Below, piece after piece: positions 25,378-33,862 of a DNA stretch of 57,209 bases; positions within the stretch are counted from its first letter, which is position 1, and each line of letters opens with the position of its first letter. The notes below the pieces were generated by a model. It was given only the letters and a program-made list of their open reading frames with translations. It ran no database searches and was not told the origin of the DNA. Made by a program: the position numbers and the translations under genes. The DNA is from Cyanobacteria bacterium PR.3.49 (GTDB lineage Bacteria > Cyanobacteriota > Vampirovibrionia > Obscuribacterales > Obscuribacteraceae), in contig PNKB01000009.1 of NCBI GenBank assembly GCA_013997645.1, positions 1 through 57,209 of the forward strand, written 5' to 3'.

Positions 25378-27111
25378 CTATTTGCCTGCTTTTGAAAGCA
25401 ATGAACTGACTAGATCGAATTCGTTGAAAGTTTTGTTGCCATGTTCTTTCACCCATAAAAGCATTGGGCTTGCTTCTGCCGCTTTATTGCTTGCCAAAAG
25501 ATCAAAAGCAATATAGGTTTTGGCTTCCGTCATTTTGTCGTTGTCCGTGGCTTTCTGGAAAACCGCATCGTATGTGGTTTGACCCGCCATGTATTGAATG
25601 ATCGGGTACGGCCAATGGTCGGCGGGCAATCTTTGAACGGCTTGAATCAACATGGCATTTCTCAGGTTATCTTCGTGAAGCTGCTTCCTGCAAATGGCCG
25701 ACATCATCACCGCATATGGTGCACAGCGATCTTGCAGTCCGACTTTGGCCAGAATATCCATGCACTGTCTGTCGCATTCTATGTAGTCGGAATGCATGAA
25801 GTAGGCGAACATGCGTCCGTTCATGGCTCCTATCAGTCCAGGATCTAATTTGATCGCTTTAGTAAAGTCTCTGATGGCATCTTCGGTCAATCCAAGGTTA
25901 ATGTATGAATAGCCTCGATTGCTGTAGGCATTGGCATTTTCAGGCGCCAGGCGCACCGCTTCATTGCTGTCTTCCAGCGACTTGGCCGTGTTGTCCAGGC
26001 GGTCGTAGATAGTCGAGCGCAGAAGAAAGCCGACCGGATCTGTGGAGTTGAGTTCGATTGCTCGATTTGCCGTGACAAGTGCATCCTGGAATTGCATTAG
26101 ATTGAGCTGCCGTTGTGCTTTGAATAACAGTGCCGGCAGAAGGTCGGGCAGTTTTTTCAAAACGATGTCGATGTCTGCAATGGCCTTGCGATCGTCGCTG
26201 AGCAGAGCATAAGCATGTGCGCGTAAATAATGAGCTTGTGGATGATTGGGCTGTTTCAATAAGAGCGTATCGAGAATCTTCAATGCTTCTTGGGGCTTGT
26301 TGTTTTTCAAAAGTCTGGTCGGTTCTTTCAAATCAGCCGGGCTGAGCACAACGGATTGAACGGCGGTGAATTGATGTGTTCGCGTATATGACAGGTAGAA
26401 AGCGCCGCCGAGCATGAGCAGCATCAACAAGACTCCGACCGAATCCTTGCCCTTCCATCTGGCCTGATCGGGAATTAAAGGTGACAGTAAAAAGCCGCTG
26501 ATGAAGCCGGCTACGACACCACCGATGTGGGCGGCGTTGTCGGTGCCTGAGCGCATGAAGCCCGAGACAAGAACCATGATCAAGAAAACCACGGTGCTCT
26601 TCATGTTCGATTTGACGAAATTCTCTTGCAATATTTTTTTGTTGGCAATGAGAAATCCGAACCATAATCCGAAGATTCCAAAAATCGCACCGGATGCGCC
26701 TGCAGAGATACTCTGCGGGCTGATATAAATGCTGGTCAAGGAGGCGATCAAACCGGCAAAAAGATAAACCACGGTGAATTTCAAAGAGCCATAGAGTCTT
26801 TCCGTGATCGGTCCCATGACAGCAAAAATCCACATGTTCATGAAGCAATGCAGTAGTCCGAGGTGGACAAAAATGTTGGTGAAAATGCGCCAGTATTCGC
26901 CGAACATCGTGCGAATGCCGTAATTGGCGCCAAAGTTGAGCAAGACTTGATTCGAAGGTCCTGAGAGAGCCGCAGAGCCGGATGTCACCGCCATGAGTGC
27001 GAACACAACTATGTTGGCCGCTATCAGAGCGCTGACCGCAGGCGTCATGTAGCCGGTCTTCGGCTTTTCTTCTTGTGGTGTTTCTTGCTCTGGTTGGGCG
27101 CCGTTTTCCAA
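25378..27111 (-). CDS. Rhomboid intramembrane serine protease fused to TPR domain
   Basis: 577 residues; TTG start at 27111 with AGGA eight bases upstream. Six to seven membrane helices occupy residues about 22-210. HLGLLHCFMNMW supplies His83, His88 and Asn92, GASGAIFG holds nucleophile Ser140, and HIGGVVAGFISG holds catalytic His195, so the protease should be active. Another helix (about 225-245) leads to at least five TPR units (for example NANAYSNRGYSYINLGLTEDAIRDFTKAIKLDP). Such fusions may present substrates or partners to the protease. It follows a secreted TPR-protein gene by 21 bases, probably in one operon. Confidence 0.9.
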   Translation of the reverse strand: MENGAQPEQETPQEEKPKTGYMTPAVSALIAANIVVFALMAVTSGSAALSGPSNQVLLNFGANYGIRTMFGEYWRIFTNIFVHLGLLHCFMNMWIFAVMGPITERLYGSLKFTVVYLFAGLIASLTSIYISPQSISAGASGAIFGIFGLWFGFLIANKKILQENFVKSNMKSTVVFLIMVLVSGFMRSGTDNAAHIGGVVAGFISGFLLSPLIPDQARWKGKDSVGVLLMLLMLGGAFYLSYTRTHQFTAVQSVVLSPADLKEPTRLLKNNKPQEALKILDTLLLKQPNHPQAHYLRAHAYALLSDDRKAIADIDIVLKKLPDLLPALLFKAQRQLNLMQFQDALVTANRAIELNSTDPVGFLLRSTIYDRLDNTAKSLEDSNEAVRLAPENANAYSNRGYSYINLGLTEDAIRDFTKAIKLDPGLIGAMNGRMFAYFMHSDYIECDRQCMDILAKVGLQDRCAPYAVMMSAICRKQLHEDNLRNAMLIQAVQRLPADHWPYPIIQYMAGQTTYDAVFQKATDNDKMTEAKTYIAFDLLASNKAAEASPMLLWVKEHGNKTFNEFDLVSSLLSKAGK

Positions 27112-27132
27112 AATGAATTCCTGCCCGTCGCT

Positions 27133-29010
27133 CTAGAGATTAAGAACGCCCCTCAGCCAGTCGGAGAATGAATAAGCCTTCGAATCCGGAACAGAAATTC
27201 TCGCCGGCATCTTCAATTTGGGAGCTTCTTCTTCAGGCTCAATAACCGTTTCTTTCGGCTCGTCCTGCTTGGGCAAAATCTTTGCCATTAAAGCTAAATT
27301 GTAGATGAGTTCTTCCGGTATTAGTATGTCCGGTCGGCGAAGTTGTGCCACTTCTTCATGCCGGCGCGCAATGGCGATTGTTTTGCGGATAACCTCGCCG
27401 TTAGACATAAAGAGAGTGGCTTCGCCGGACTCTTCGGAAAACATGAAAGCTTCGCCTTCTTTCAGTGACGAAGTGCCGTGTTCGGCCAGATACTTAAGTC
27501 GCTCTTCCACCGGATCTTTCGGCTTTTCATTTTTCTTGTCGGCTGGCTGGCTCGATGATTTGTCATTGCCAAATGCTGAAAGCAGTGCTGCAACAAGTGA
27601 AATTTTTTGCGAAACAGCTGCAGGCACGGTCAGGCTGAATCTTGTGGCATCATTACTGGAATTCCAGGATGCTTCTTTCGTCGAGCTTTCATCTGCCGGT
27701 TCGCTCCTTTCCGGCGTAAAAGTCACGGCGGCGACTTTCGAGGTTAGCACCAGATCCGAGCTGTCTTTCTCAATGTTTTGCAATTGGGCAGCAATTTCGC
27801 CGGCGCTGTTTTGCTCGGCAGATTTTTGGGTCTGCACTGTTTCTTCCGGCGGCGAACTCATGTCCGCCGGCTTCACATCAGAGGTCGGCGCCAGCGCTAA
27901 TTTCCGGTCGAACCAGCTGCGGCGCTTTCTCTTGCTTTCCTCAGCGCTTGTCTTTGCGCTTTCCTCGCTGGCTGTTTCAATCTTCGGCTCTTTTCGAATC
28001 GGCTCTTTCTTGTTTCTTCTTGCACGTTTTTCTTTCTTCTTGCTCTCCTTTGCTGCCGCAGTATCAGTCGACATCCGTTGCAATCCGAGCATGGAAAGCG
28101 GGTTGAATACGTGGTCTTTCAGTCCGGCTAGACTTTCCTTAAGCAGAGAGGAAACACTGGAGCCATCGCTCTGCCTGGCAGTCTTTTCTTCGTATTCTGA
28201 ACCGGGCTTTTCAGCACTCTCGGTGCTGCTTTTCTTTTCTTCAATTTGCGGGGTCGACTTTGTATTTTCTGCCGCCTTATCTCCAGCCTCCTGAATTTTG
28301 GGATGCAATGATTGCAGAATAGTTGTTGGTGATTCGTTCGAACTATCGAAATTCGTCACATTGCCAGTTTCATGTGTGGAAGCACTCTTTTGCGGTACTG
28401 TCAAAGCGATGCCCAGAGAGCGCCCGAGTTCTTCGGCGGCACTGCCGACATTACCCTGCTCCAAGCGCACAGTAATCAGCAGCAGGCGAATGCGGTTGAG
28501 GTCGTCCGCAGAAAACTGCGGATTGAATTTTTTCTGTGGATTTTTGGCAGTTGAATTCGCTATTCGAATGGCTTGCTCCAGTGCGGAGTCCGCCAATTTT
28601 AAATAACCTTGCTTTCTGAAGATCAGAGCTTGTTCATAAAACGCGTTGATCTGGCGGGGATTTTTTTGGCTGGCTTTGAGAAACTCGATGAGGGCCTTGT
28701 TGGAGTTACCTCTGGCTTTTAGTGCCAAACCGAGGCGAAAGTGATCAACTGAGGTGTTCTTGCCTTTTCTCTTGCCTGCCGCACTTGCCCGTTTTGCCGT
28801 CGCCGCCCTGGATTTAGGTCTTGCCACCGGCCGAGCGGGAAGAATGAGCGGACTGCGAAAGCCCTGCACTTGAGAAAGCGTGATTACCGGATCGATTTGC
28901 TTTGCCACTGCATCAGGTGCCATGCCGGCAGCGCAAACGATAGACAGTGTGGTTGCACCGACAATAGAAACAAGGGGCATACCGCCCTTGTATATCTTTT
29001 GTATAGGCAC
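27133..29010 (-). CDS. Secreted TPR protein with long Ser/Glu/Lys-rich region
   Basis: 625 residues; GTG start at 29010 with GAGGG six bases upstream. A basic N-terminus and hydrophobic stretch (LVSIVGATTLSIVCAAG) make a signal peptide. TPR-like helices cover about 90-200 (HFRLGLALKARGNSNKALIEFLKA, INAFYEQALIFRKQGYLKLADSALEQA). Residues 225-450 are low-complexity, charged and Ser-rich, probably disordered. The C-terminal 150 residues contain a compact segment (GEAFMFSEESGEATLFMSNGEVIRKTIAIARR). No family name fits the C-terminus. It is followed closely by the rhomboid-TPR gene. A long antisense reading frame here is a compositional artefact. Confidence 0.8.
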   Translation of the reverse strand: MPIQKIYKGGMPLVSIVGATTLSIVCAAGMAPDAVAKQIDPVITLSQVQGFRSPLILPARPVARPKSRAATAKRASAAGKRKGKNTSVDHFRLGLALKARGNSNKALIEFLKASQKNPRQINAFYEQALIFRKQGYLKLADSALEQAIRIANSTAKNPQKKFNPQFSADDLNRIRLLLITVRLEQGNVGSAAEELGRSLGIALTVPQKSASTHETGNVTNFDSSNESPTTILQSLHPKIQEAGDKAAENTKSTPQIEEKKSSTESAEKPGSEYEEKTARQSDGSSVSSLLKESLAGLKDHVFNPLSMLGLQRMSTDTAAAKESKKKEKRARRNKKEPIRKEPKIETASEESAKTSAEESKRKRRSWFDRKLALAPTSDVKPADMSSPPEETVQTQKSAEQNSAGEIAAQLQNIEKDSSDLVLTSKVAAVTFTPERSEPADESSTKEASWNSSNDATRFSLTVPAAVSQKISLVAALLSAFGNDKSSSQPADKKNEKPKDPVEERLKYLAEHGTSSLKEGEAFMFSEESGEATLFMSNGEVIRKTIAIARRHEEVAQLRRPDILIPEELIYNLALMAKILPKQDEPKETVIEPEEEAPKLKMPARISVPDSKAYSFSDWLRGVLNL

Positions 29011-29082
29011 CTGAAACCCTCATTCTGACTTGCTTCAAGCTAACCTAATCAGATCGAATTTGCAAGTTCCGCCGGTGTTCTC

Positions 29083-29568
29083 TCACTTGCCGATCAGTCG
29101 TCTTTCCAGATTTCTGATGCTGGTTTTCCAGGATGGTTCGCGTATGCTGCGCAAGATTTTTACAAGCACGGTTTTAGCGCCGCTTCTGTGTCCGCCCAGG
29201 ATGTCCGTAAGCGGTCTGTCGCCTATGACGGCCACTTCCTGTGGTGTCAGCTCGAGCATTTCCATTGCCTGCCGAAAGCCTCTGCGGCTCGGTTTTTTTG
29301 CATAACCGATCACAGGCATATCGAGGATGGTTTTGACCTTCTCGAGATAGATGGAATTTTTGTTATTGCTCAAGATGACCATTTTGAAGTGCGGACGAGC
29401 CTTCGACAGCCAGGCCTTCACTTCCTCAGTCAGGCGGGCGCTCTTCGACTCGATCAAAGTGCTGTCCAGGTCAAAGATCAAACCTTTGACACCATCGCTG
29501 ATCAAGGCTTCGATGATGATGTCGGTGACGTCTCCGTCGATATTGTAAGTGGGCTTTATGAAGGGCAT
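29083..29568 (-). CDS. yqeG: YqeG family HAD-type (IIIA) phosphatase
   Basis: 161 residues, the usual size. HAD motif I is LIFDLDSTLIES (nucleophile Asp and Asp+2), motif II MVILSNN, motif III Lys in GYAKKPSRRGF, and motif IV VIGDRPLTDILGG. These define the YqeG/PGP phosphatase family, whose members include phosphatidylglycerophosphate phosphatases in plants, yeast and cyanobacteria. That would give phosphatidylglycerol synthesis as a likely role here, although Bacillus YqeG is not fully characterised. It sits 72 bases upstream of the secreted TPR gene and is divergent from uppS. Confidence 0.9.
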   Translation of the reverse strand: MPFIKPTYNIDGDVTDIIIEALISDGVKGLIFDLDSTLIESKSARLTEEVKAWLSKARPHFKMVILSNNKNSIYLEKVKTILDMPVIGYAKKPSRRGFRQAMEMLELTPQEVAVIGDRPLTDILGGHRSGAKTVLVKILRSIREPSWKTSIRNLERRLIGK

Positions 29569-29768
29569 TTGCGACTTCCGGGATGGTCTTAGCTTATATT
29601 ATCGAAAACATAGCAGCGCTGACAATTTCGCTGCATACGGCAATTTGCCATTATTGCACCCGGCAATTCCTGTGAGGAATTCTTCATTTATTTCGCTCAT
29701 GTCGGCAAGAGCCGTTAAAATTGCACCTCTGAGCATGGTAATAAATTTTCATTTCCTGTGCTCTTTCC

Positions 29769-30545
29769 ATGGGGCTGCCGTTGAAAGCGTCAAAATCAAA
29801 GCCTGTCCCTGATTCAACCCAGTCGGCGCAGGCGATATCAGCATCACCACCTCCTCTCAAGCATGTGGCCATCATCATGGACGGCAACAGGCGTTGGGCC
29901 GATCAGCGCCACTTGCCGCGGCTTTCCGGTCATAAAGAGGGCGTCAAGGCGCTCAAGACCATAGTCAGTCATGCCGGTGCCATCGGACTGCAATATCTGA
30001 CCGTTTATGCCTTTTCAAGCGAAAATTGGCAGCGCAGCCGCGAGGAAGTGCGCTATCTGTTCGAGCTGTTCGCCAATGTTTTGCGCGATGAATTTGACGA
30101 ATTGGCTGAAAACAAAGTTCGACTTCGTTTCATTGGCGACATGTCAACAATTCCGGCGCGCTTGAAAAAATCCTTCGAGCGTTCGATGGAAGACTCGAAA
30201 AATAATACCGGCTTGAATTTGCAGGTGGCGATCAACTACGGCTCGCGCCTGGAAATTACTCTGGCTGCAAAGCGCATTGCTCAAGAAGCCGCCGAGGGCA
30301 AGCTGTCAGCGTCCGATGTCACGGAAGACCTTCTCAACGCCTATTTGTTCACGGGAGAAATTCCAGATCCGGAAATGATGATTCGGACCGGCGGCGAAAT
30401 GCGACTTTCCAATTACCTCTTGTGGCAGGCGGCTTATTCGGAGCTGTATATCACACCGATTTTGTGGCCCGACTTCAAGCCCGAGAACTTTGATGAAGCT
30501 TTAGAAGAATACGCCCAGCGCAATCGCAGATACGGCGGCGACTAA
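29769..30545 (+). CDS. uppS: Isoprenyl (undecaprenyl) diphosphate synthase
   Basis: Cis-prenyltransferase making the C55 lipid carrier for peptidoglycan and surface glycans. 258 residues; a Pro/Ser-rich extension of about 30 residues precedes the catalytic core. The core opens with HVAIIMDGNRRWA (catalytic Asp38) and LSGHKEGVKAL. YAFSSENWQRSREEV and the C-terminal PEMMIRTGGEMRLSNYLLWQAAYSELY are signature regions (Gly replaces Ser in the usual RTSGE). No Shine-Dalgarno is seen before the ATG at 29769; a later start is possible but no better. Genes for envelope glycans elsewhere in the window would use its product. Confidence 0.93.
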   Translation: MGLPLKASKSKPVPDSTQSAQAISASPPPLKHVAIIMDGNRRWADQRHLPRLSGHKEGVKALKTIVSHAGAIGLQYLTVYAFSSENWQRSREEVRYLFELFANVLRDEFDELAENKVRLRFIGDMSTIPARLKKSFERSMEDSKNNTGLNLQVAINYGSRLEITLAAKRIAQEAAEGKLSASDVTEDLLNAYLFTGEIPDPEMMIRTGGEMRLSNYLLWQAAYSELYITPILWPDFKPENFDEALEEYAQRNRRYGGD

Positions 30546-30549
30546 AAAA

Positions 30550-30678
30550 CTACTGAGGATAACCACCTTGTTGCGGTGGTGGGTAACCGCCCTGTGGGGG
30601 CGGTGGATAGCCACCTTGCGGCGGCGGGTAACCGCCTTGAGGGGGCGGCGGGTAGTTGCCCTGGGGCGGTGGATATCC
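30550..30678 (-). repeat. Pro/Gln/Gly/Tyr minisatellite encoding PPP(P)QGGY repeats
   Basis: The last 42 codons of the SLH protein gene are a degenerate tandem array encoding about six GY-PPP(P)-Q units. The GC-rich repeat is visible on both strands and is prone to copy-number change. Confidence 0.8.
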
Positions 30679-32262
30679 GGCGCCGTATTGCGCACCGTAT
30701 CCGCCACCGGGCTGATATCCATATTGCGCAGGCGGCGGCCCAGAAGCCGTAACCTGCATCGATTCGTCCAGTTGAATAGGCAGGTTGGTGCCGGCCGGAA
30801 TGGTGATTTCGGAACCTTTACGCACGACTGCACCGACGGCTCCGACGCCGCCACCAAGTGCGGTGCCGAATACTGCGCCCATGCCGGTGCTGCGTCCGAC
30901 CTGACCGCGCCCTGTGGCCCCGACAATGGCTCCAAGAGCCGTACCCAGAGCCGCTCCACCGGCTGCACCTACGCCTGTGGTGACGAGACCTTTTCCGACT
31001 CGACCGGCAGTGGTTCCACCCGTTAAACGCAATTGATTGTCGTCGATTGATGCTGACAAAGGTACGCGTCTTCCGTCGGGTGTTTCAATTTGAGTAAAGC
31101 GAATATCAATTTTTCCGTTGGCGCCGAACTTGAAACGTTTTGCCGAAACCACGTTGGTGACTTGCCCGACTAGCTTGCTGCCGGCCGGGACAACTTCCAC
31201 TCCGCCGGAAAAAATCGGAGAACCCAAGGTTGCTTCCACTGATTCTCCTGGTTGTGTGGCGCCGGAATCAAGCGAGTTTTTGAGAGTCGCCTGCAATTTT
31301 GTCCCTGCTGCCACAACGGCTACACGCCCGGAAAGATAAGGATTGGGTGGAGGATAGTTGCCAGCTTGCGGATACTGTGGCTGCATGGGCGGATAGCCTT
31401 GAGACGCACCCGCTGTATATGGATTCTGCGGAGGCATTTGTGGTGGCATTTGTCCTTGCGGATACCCTGGCTGCCCGCCGCCGTATCCAGGTTGTCCGTA
31501 TCCTTGCTCGGAGACTCTTCCTTGAAAAGCCGGCGGTCCTCCCGGCAATTGGGATGACGCCATATTTGGTGCCCCGCTGCCAATACTTGGGTTGGAAACA
31601 GCCTGAGCTGTGGATTCGGCAATGTCTTTGCGGGCAGTGGTTTGCTGCAGTCTGAAAATTAGAGCGGCTGCCGATGCTCTGGTGGCGATGGTTGTCGCAT
31701 CCACCGTATTCGGTTTTTCATCACCATCCAGCAAGCCGCTTTCAGCAGCTTGCGCTACTCCGACTCGCGCCCACTGAGGAACTCTGCTGCCGTCTTCATA
31801 TCGAGAGAGCACACGCTCGACCGTCCCTTCGTCAGGCGGTTGAGTGCGCAATGCGCGTGAAATAATCACGATAACTTCGCCCAGTTGAATGAATTGATTG
31901 GGGCGGAACCCATCGGCGAATCCGGCAATGTAGTTATTTTGCCGGATGATTTCGATGTACTTGTAATAAGGGTCGTTAGCCTTCACGTCAGGAAATGACG
32001 GTTGTGGCGATACGGGCTGATTTTCCAGACCCAGGGCGCGCACCATCCACATGGAAAGGACGGCGCGAGTAACCGGTTCGGTTGGCTTGAATTTGCCGTC
32101 CGTTTCAGCGCTGATCACGCCTTTGTCGGATAATTCGTTGATGTATTTCTCCGCCCAGCTGCTGCCCAGATCGACGAACCTGGCTGCGTAAGCGGGCAAA
32201 ATCAGGCTGTTTAAGGCGAACAGTGCTGCCACTAATGCAGGCTTCACTTTAGCAGGACGCAT
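30550..32262 (-). CDS. SLH-domain surface protein with glycine zipper and PPQGGY tail
   Basis: 570 residues from the ATG at 32262, placed by GAGGAG five bases upstream. A signal peptide (LVAALFALNSLILPAYA) precedes two S-layer homology repeats (about 28-75 FVDLGSSWAEKYINELSDKG and 95-140 YYKYIEIIRQNNYIAGFADG), which bind cell-wall polymer. A Pro/Gln/Tyr-rich linker (about 235-315) leads to a beta-rich domain (VVPAGSKLVGQVTNVVSAKRF ... GRRVPLSASI). A glycine zipper follows (GLVTTGVGAAGGAALGTALG), then a short strand and a low-complexity PPP(P)QGGY tail. It is likely an outer-surface or envelope-spanning anchor; the beta domain resembles those of secretion and periplasmic scaffolds. The precise role is unknown. 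Confidence 0.85.
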   Translation of the reverse strand: MRPAKVKPALVAALFALNSLILPAYAARFVDLGSSWAEKYINELSDKGVISAETDGKFKPTEPVTRAVLSMWMVRALGLENQPVSPQPSFPDVKANDPYYKYIEIIRQNNYIAGFADGFRPNQFIQLGEVIVIISRALRTQPPDEGTVERVLSRYEDGSRVPQWARVGVAQAAESGLLDGDEKPNTVDATTIATRASAAALIFRLQQTTARKDIAESTAQAVSNPSIGSGAPNMASSQLPGGPPAFQGRVSEQGYGQPGYGGGQPGYPQGQMPPQMPPQNPYTAGASQGYPPMQPQYPQAGNYPPPNPYLSGRVAVVAAGTKLQATLKNSLDSGATQPGESVEATLGSPIFSGGVEVVPAGSKLVGQVTNVVSAKRFKFGANGKIDIRFTQIETPDGRRVPLSASIDDNQLRLTGGTTAGRVGKGLVTTGVGAAGGAALGTALGAIVGATGRGQVGRSTGMGAVFGTALGGGVGAVGAVVRKGSEITIPAGTNLPIQLDESMQVTASGPPPAQYGYQPGGGYGAQYGAGYPPPQGNYPPPPQGGYPPPQGGYPPPPQGGYPPPQQGGYPQ

Positions 32263-32410
32263 AGACACTCCTCAATGGGCACCCAGCATCGGACGGAGTA
32301 ATTGACGGCGCTTGGCTGCGCCGGCTATCGAAATACTTTCGATAACTACTATAGCTTATATAGCGAAATTCACCGCTTTTTAAACGTGCCGAATGCAGGC
32401 GCCCATCATC

Positions 32411-32425
32411 AAAAGGCGGCCTTTT
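32411..32425 (-). terminator. Weak intrinsic terminator after the roadblock gene
   Basis: AAAAGG and CCTTTT form a 6-bp stem with a 3-base loop about 25 bases beyond the roadblock stop. The minus-strand T-run is only the stem's own TTTT, so efficiency is doubtful. Confidence 0.35.
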
Positions 32426-32450
32426 ATTGAGACGCAGCGGAAAGTCGGAT

Positions 32451-32819
32451 TTATCCGATCATCTGTTGCAGTGTTTTGCCTTGCTCTTCGACTGAGCGAA
32501 TCAGCCCTTCCAGATTGATTTTCTGGTTTTTGGCGGTCAATACAACCAGGAAGTGATTGGCTACTTCATAGAAGTGCAAGATGCCCTGATCGGTCAAAAG
32601 CGTCATTTGCAACAGATTGCCGCGGTTCATGCGCTGGATGGAAACATCATTGTTGGAGAAAAGCGTCGCTGACAGGGCGCCGATCATGGCTACATCCACT
32701 TCTTGAGGCAACGACGTGGCGACTACTTGCCCGTCGCGTGAGATGAGCAAACAACCTAAAATGCCATGTTTACCGTTAAGGGTATTCAAAAGCGCCATCA
32801 GTTGCTGTGTATCGGGCAT
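32451..32819 (-). CDS. Roadblock/LC7 domain protein
   Basis: 122 residues, AGGAG about nine bases upstream of the ATG. A single roadblock/LC7 fold: helix (LMALLNTLNGKHGILG), strands LLISRDGQVVATSLP and a central helix with GALSATLFSNNDVS. Then come LLQMTLLTDQGILHFYEVANHFLVVLTA and a C-terminal helix. Bacterial members (for example MglB) act as GTPase-activating or dimeric regulators of small Ras-like GTPases, often in polarity or motility. No GTPase gene is visible nearby, so the partner is elsewhere or the role differs. Confidence 0.85.
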   Translation of the reverse strand: MPDTQQLMALLNTLNGKHGILGCLLISRDGQVVATSLPQEVDVAMIGALSATLFSNNDVSIQRMNRGNLLQMTLLTDQGILHFYEVANHFLVVLTAKNQKINLEGLIRSVEEQGKTLQQMIG

Positions 32820-32887
32820 TTTTAGCTTCTCCTGGGGATGTCGGACATCTCATGAAGTGAAAGGCGGTGCATGGCACCGGTTCTATA

Positions 32888-33580
32888 TTACTTGGTTTCT
32901 TTAGCGCTTTCCTTTTCTTTGTCCTTTTTCGGATCGGGTGCGCTCGCTATTTTGACCAGCTGTTTTACGTCAATCCACGGCTCGTCCAGAGCGGTGGCGA
33001 AAACAGTGCCGGCTACTTCAATTGTGTCGCCGTCTTTGAGATCCTGAAGCAATTTGTTCTTTGGATCTTTGTCTTTGGGAATGGGCATCGCCAGTTTGAT
33101 TTCAGAGAACGGCACTTTGCTGTTGGGTCTCAAAATCAAGAATGACAAATGTGTTTTGGATGGGCGCATCGCCGGCTTGTAGTCAAGCGCCAGGCTCGAA
33201 TAAGCATGAAAGGGCGCCGTGAATTTGACATTCTTGTGCAAGTAAGTCTGGGGAGCATCGACCAGCTGTTGGGTCGTGACACTCTGGACATTTTCAAGAG
33301 GCGGCTCGGGAGCGGCAGGCGCTTCAGCCTTTTCTTTTTCCTTCCCGTCTTTGTCGTCGGCTTTCTTATCTGCCGGCTTTGCGTCCTTGGCGTCTTTGGC
33401 ATCCTTGGCCGGTGCCTTATCTTTGGCTGTTTTGGCGACGGATTTCGCCGGAGCTGCAAAACTGTCCTGCACGCTCAGCAGTCCGGACGCCGCCAGAGAA
33501 AGGGAAAAGGCCAGAGCCAGCGCCATGAGTCCGCGCTGCTTGCCATTCGTGCTGATCGCCTGATGCTTGATTTCTGTCAT
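32888..33580 (-). CDS. Exported protein with Lys/Asp/Ala linker and C-terminal OB-like domain
   Basis: 230 residues from the ATG at 33580 (a TTG at 33589 is too close to the AGAAGGA). Signal peptide at about 15-43 (GLMALALAFSLSLAASGLLS). Residues 50-95 are a low-complexity Lys/Asp/Ala/Pro linker. The C-terminal part (SVTTQQLVDAPQTYLHKNVKFTA ... LKDGDTIEVAGTVFATALDEPWIDVKQL) has the strand pattern of a small OB-fold like those in tRNA-associated or cell-envelope proteins. It ends with a charged tail. Function is not recognised. It is upstream of the roadblock gene on the same strand. Confidence 0.75.
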   Translation of the reverse strand: MTEIKHQAISTNGKQRGLMALALAFSLSLAASGLLSVQDSFAAPAKSVAKTAKDKAPAKDAKDAKDAKPADKKADDKDGKEKEKAEAPAAPEPPLENVQSVTTQQLVDAPQTYLHKNVKFTAPFHAYSSLALDYKPAMRPSKTHLSFLILRPNSKVPFSEIKLAMPIPKDKDPKNKLLQDLKDGDTIEVAGTVFATALDEPWIDVKQLVKIASAPDPKKDKEKESAKETK

Positions 33581-33862
33581 GAATTTCAATGGTCCTTCTA
33601 ATTGGCTCGCGAGTCGCAGGACCCACCTGTTGCCTTCTCAGGCTCCCGCTCAAGAGCTGATTATATTACTGTCGGCTCATCTTACCAGAAGCTCATTCTT
33701 TAATGCGAACAGATGCCTTGGTCGAAATGTAAGATTGGTCTGTCTCACAGTCGTTCCGTCGATCTGCATATGTGTCGAATTGTTTTGAGCGCTCTACCGG
33801 GCGGATAGGACATATGCTCGGGTCAAAAATATATCGATGGGACATTCAGGGAAGTTGAAAAC

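Noticed and set aside
27305-28294. 329-codon plus-strand open frame
   Set aside because: It lies wholly opposite the secreted TPR protein gene; its Ser/Phe/Leu-rich composition mirrors the low-complexity antisense strand and it has no ribosome-binding site or domain.
33567-33788. 73-codon plus-strand frame upstream of mutS
   Set aside because: It begins inside the antisense of the exported OB-like protein gene, lacks a Shine-Dalgarno and has no coherent domain.
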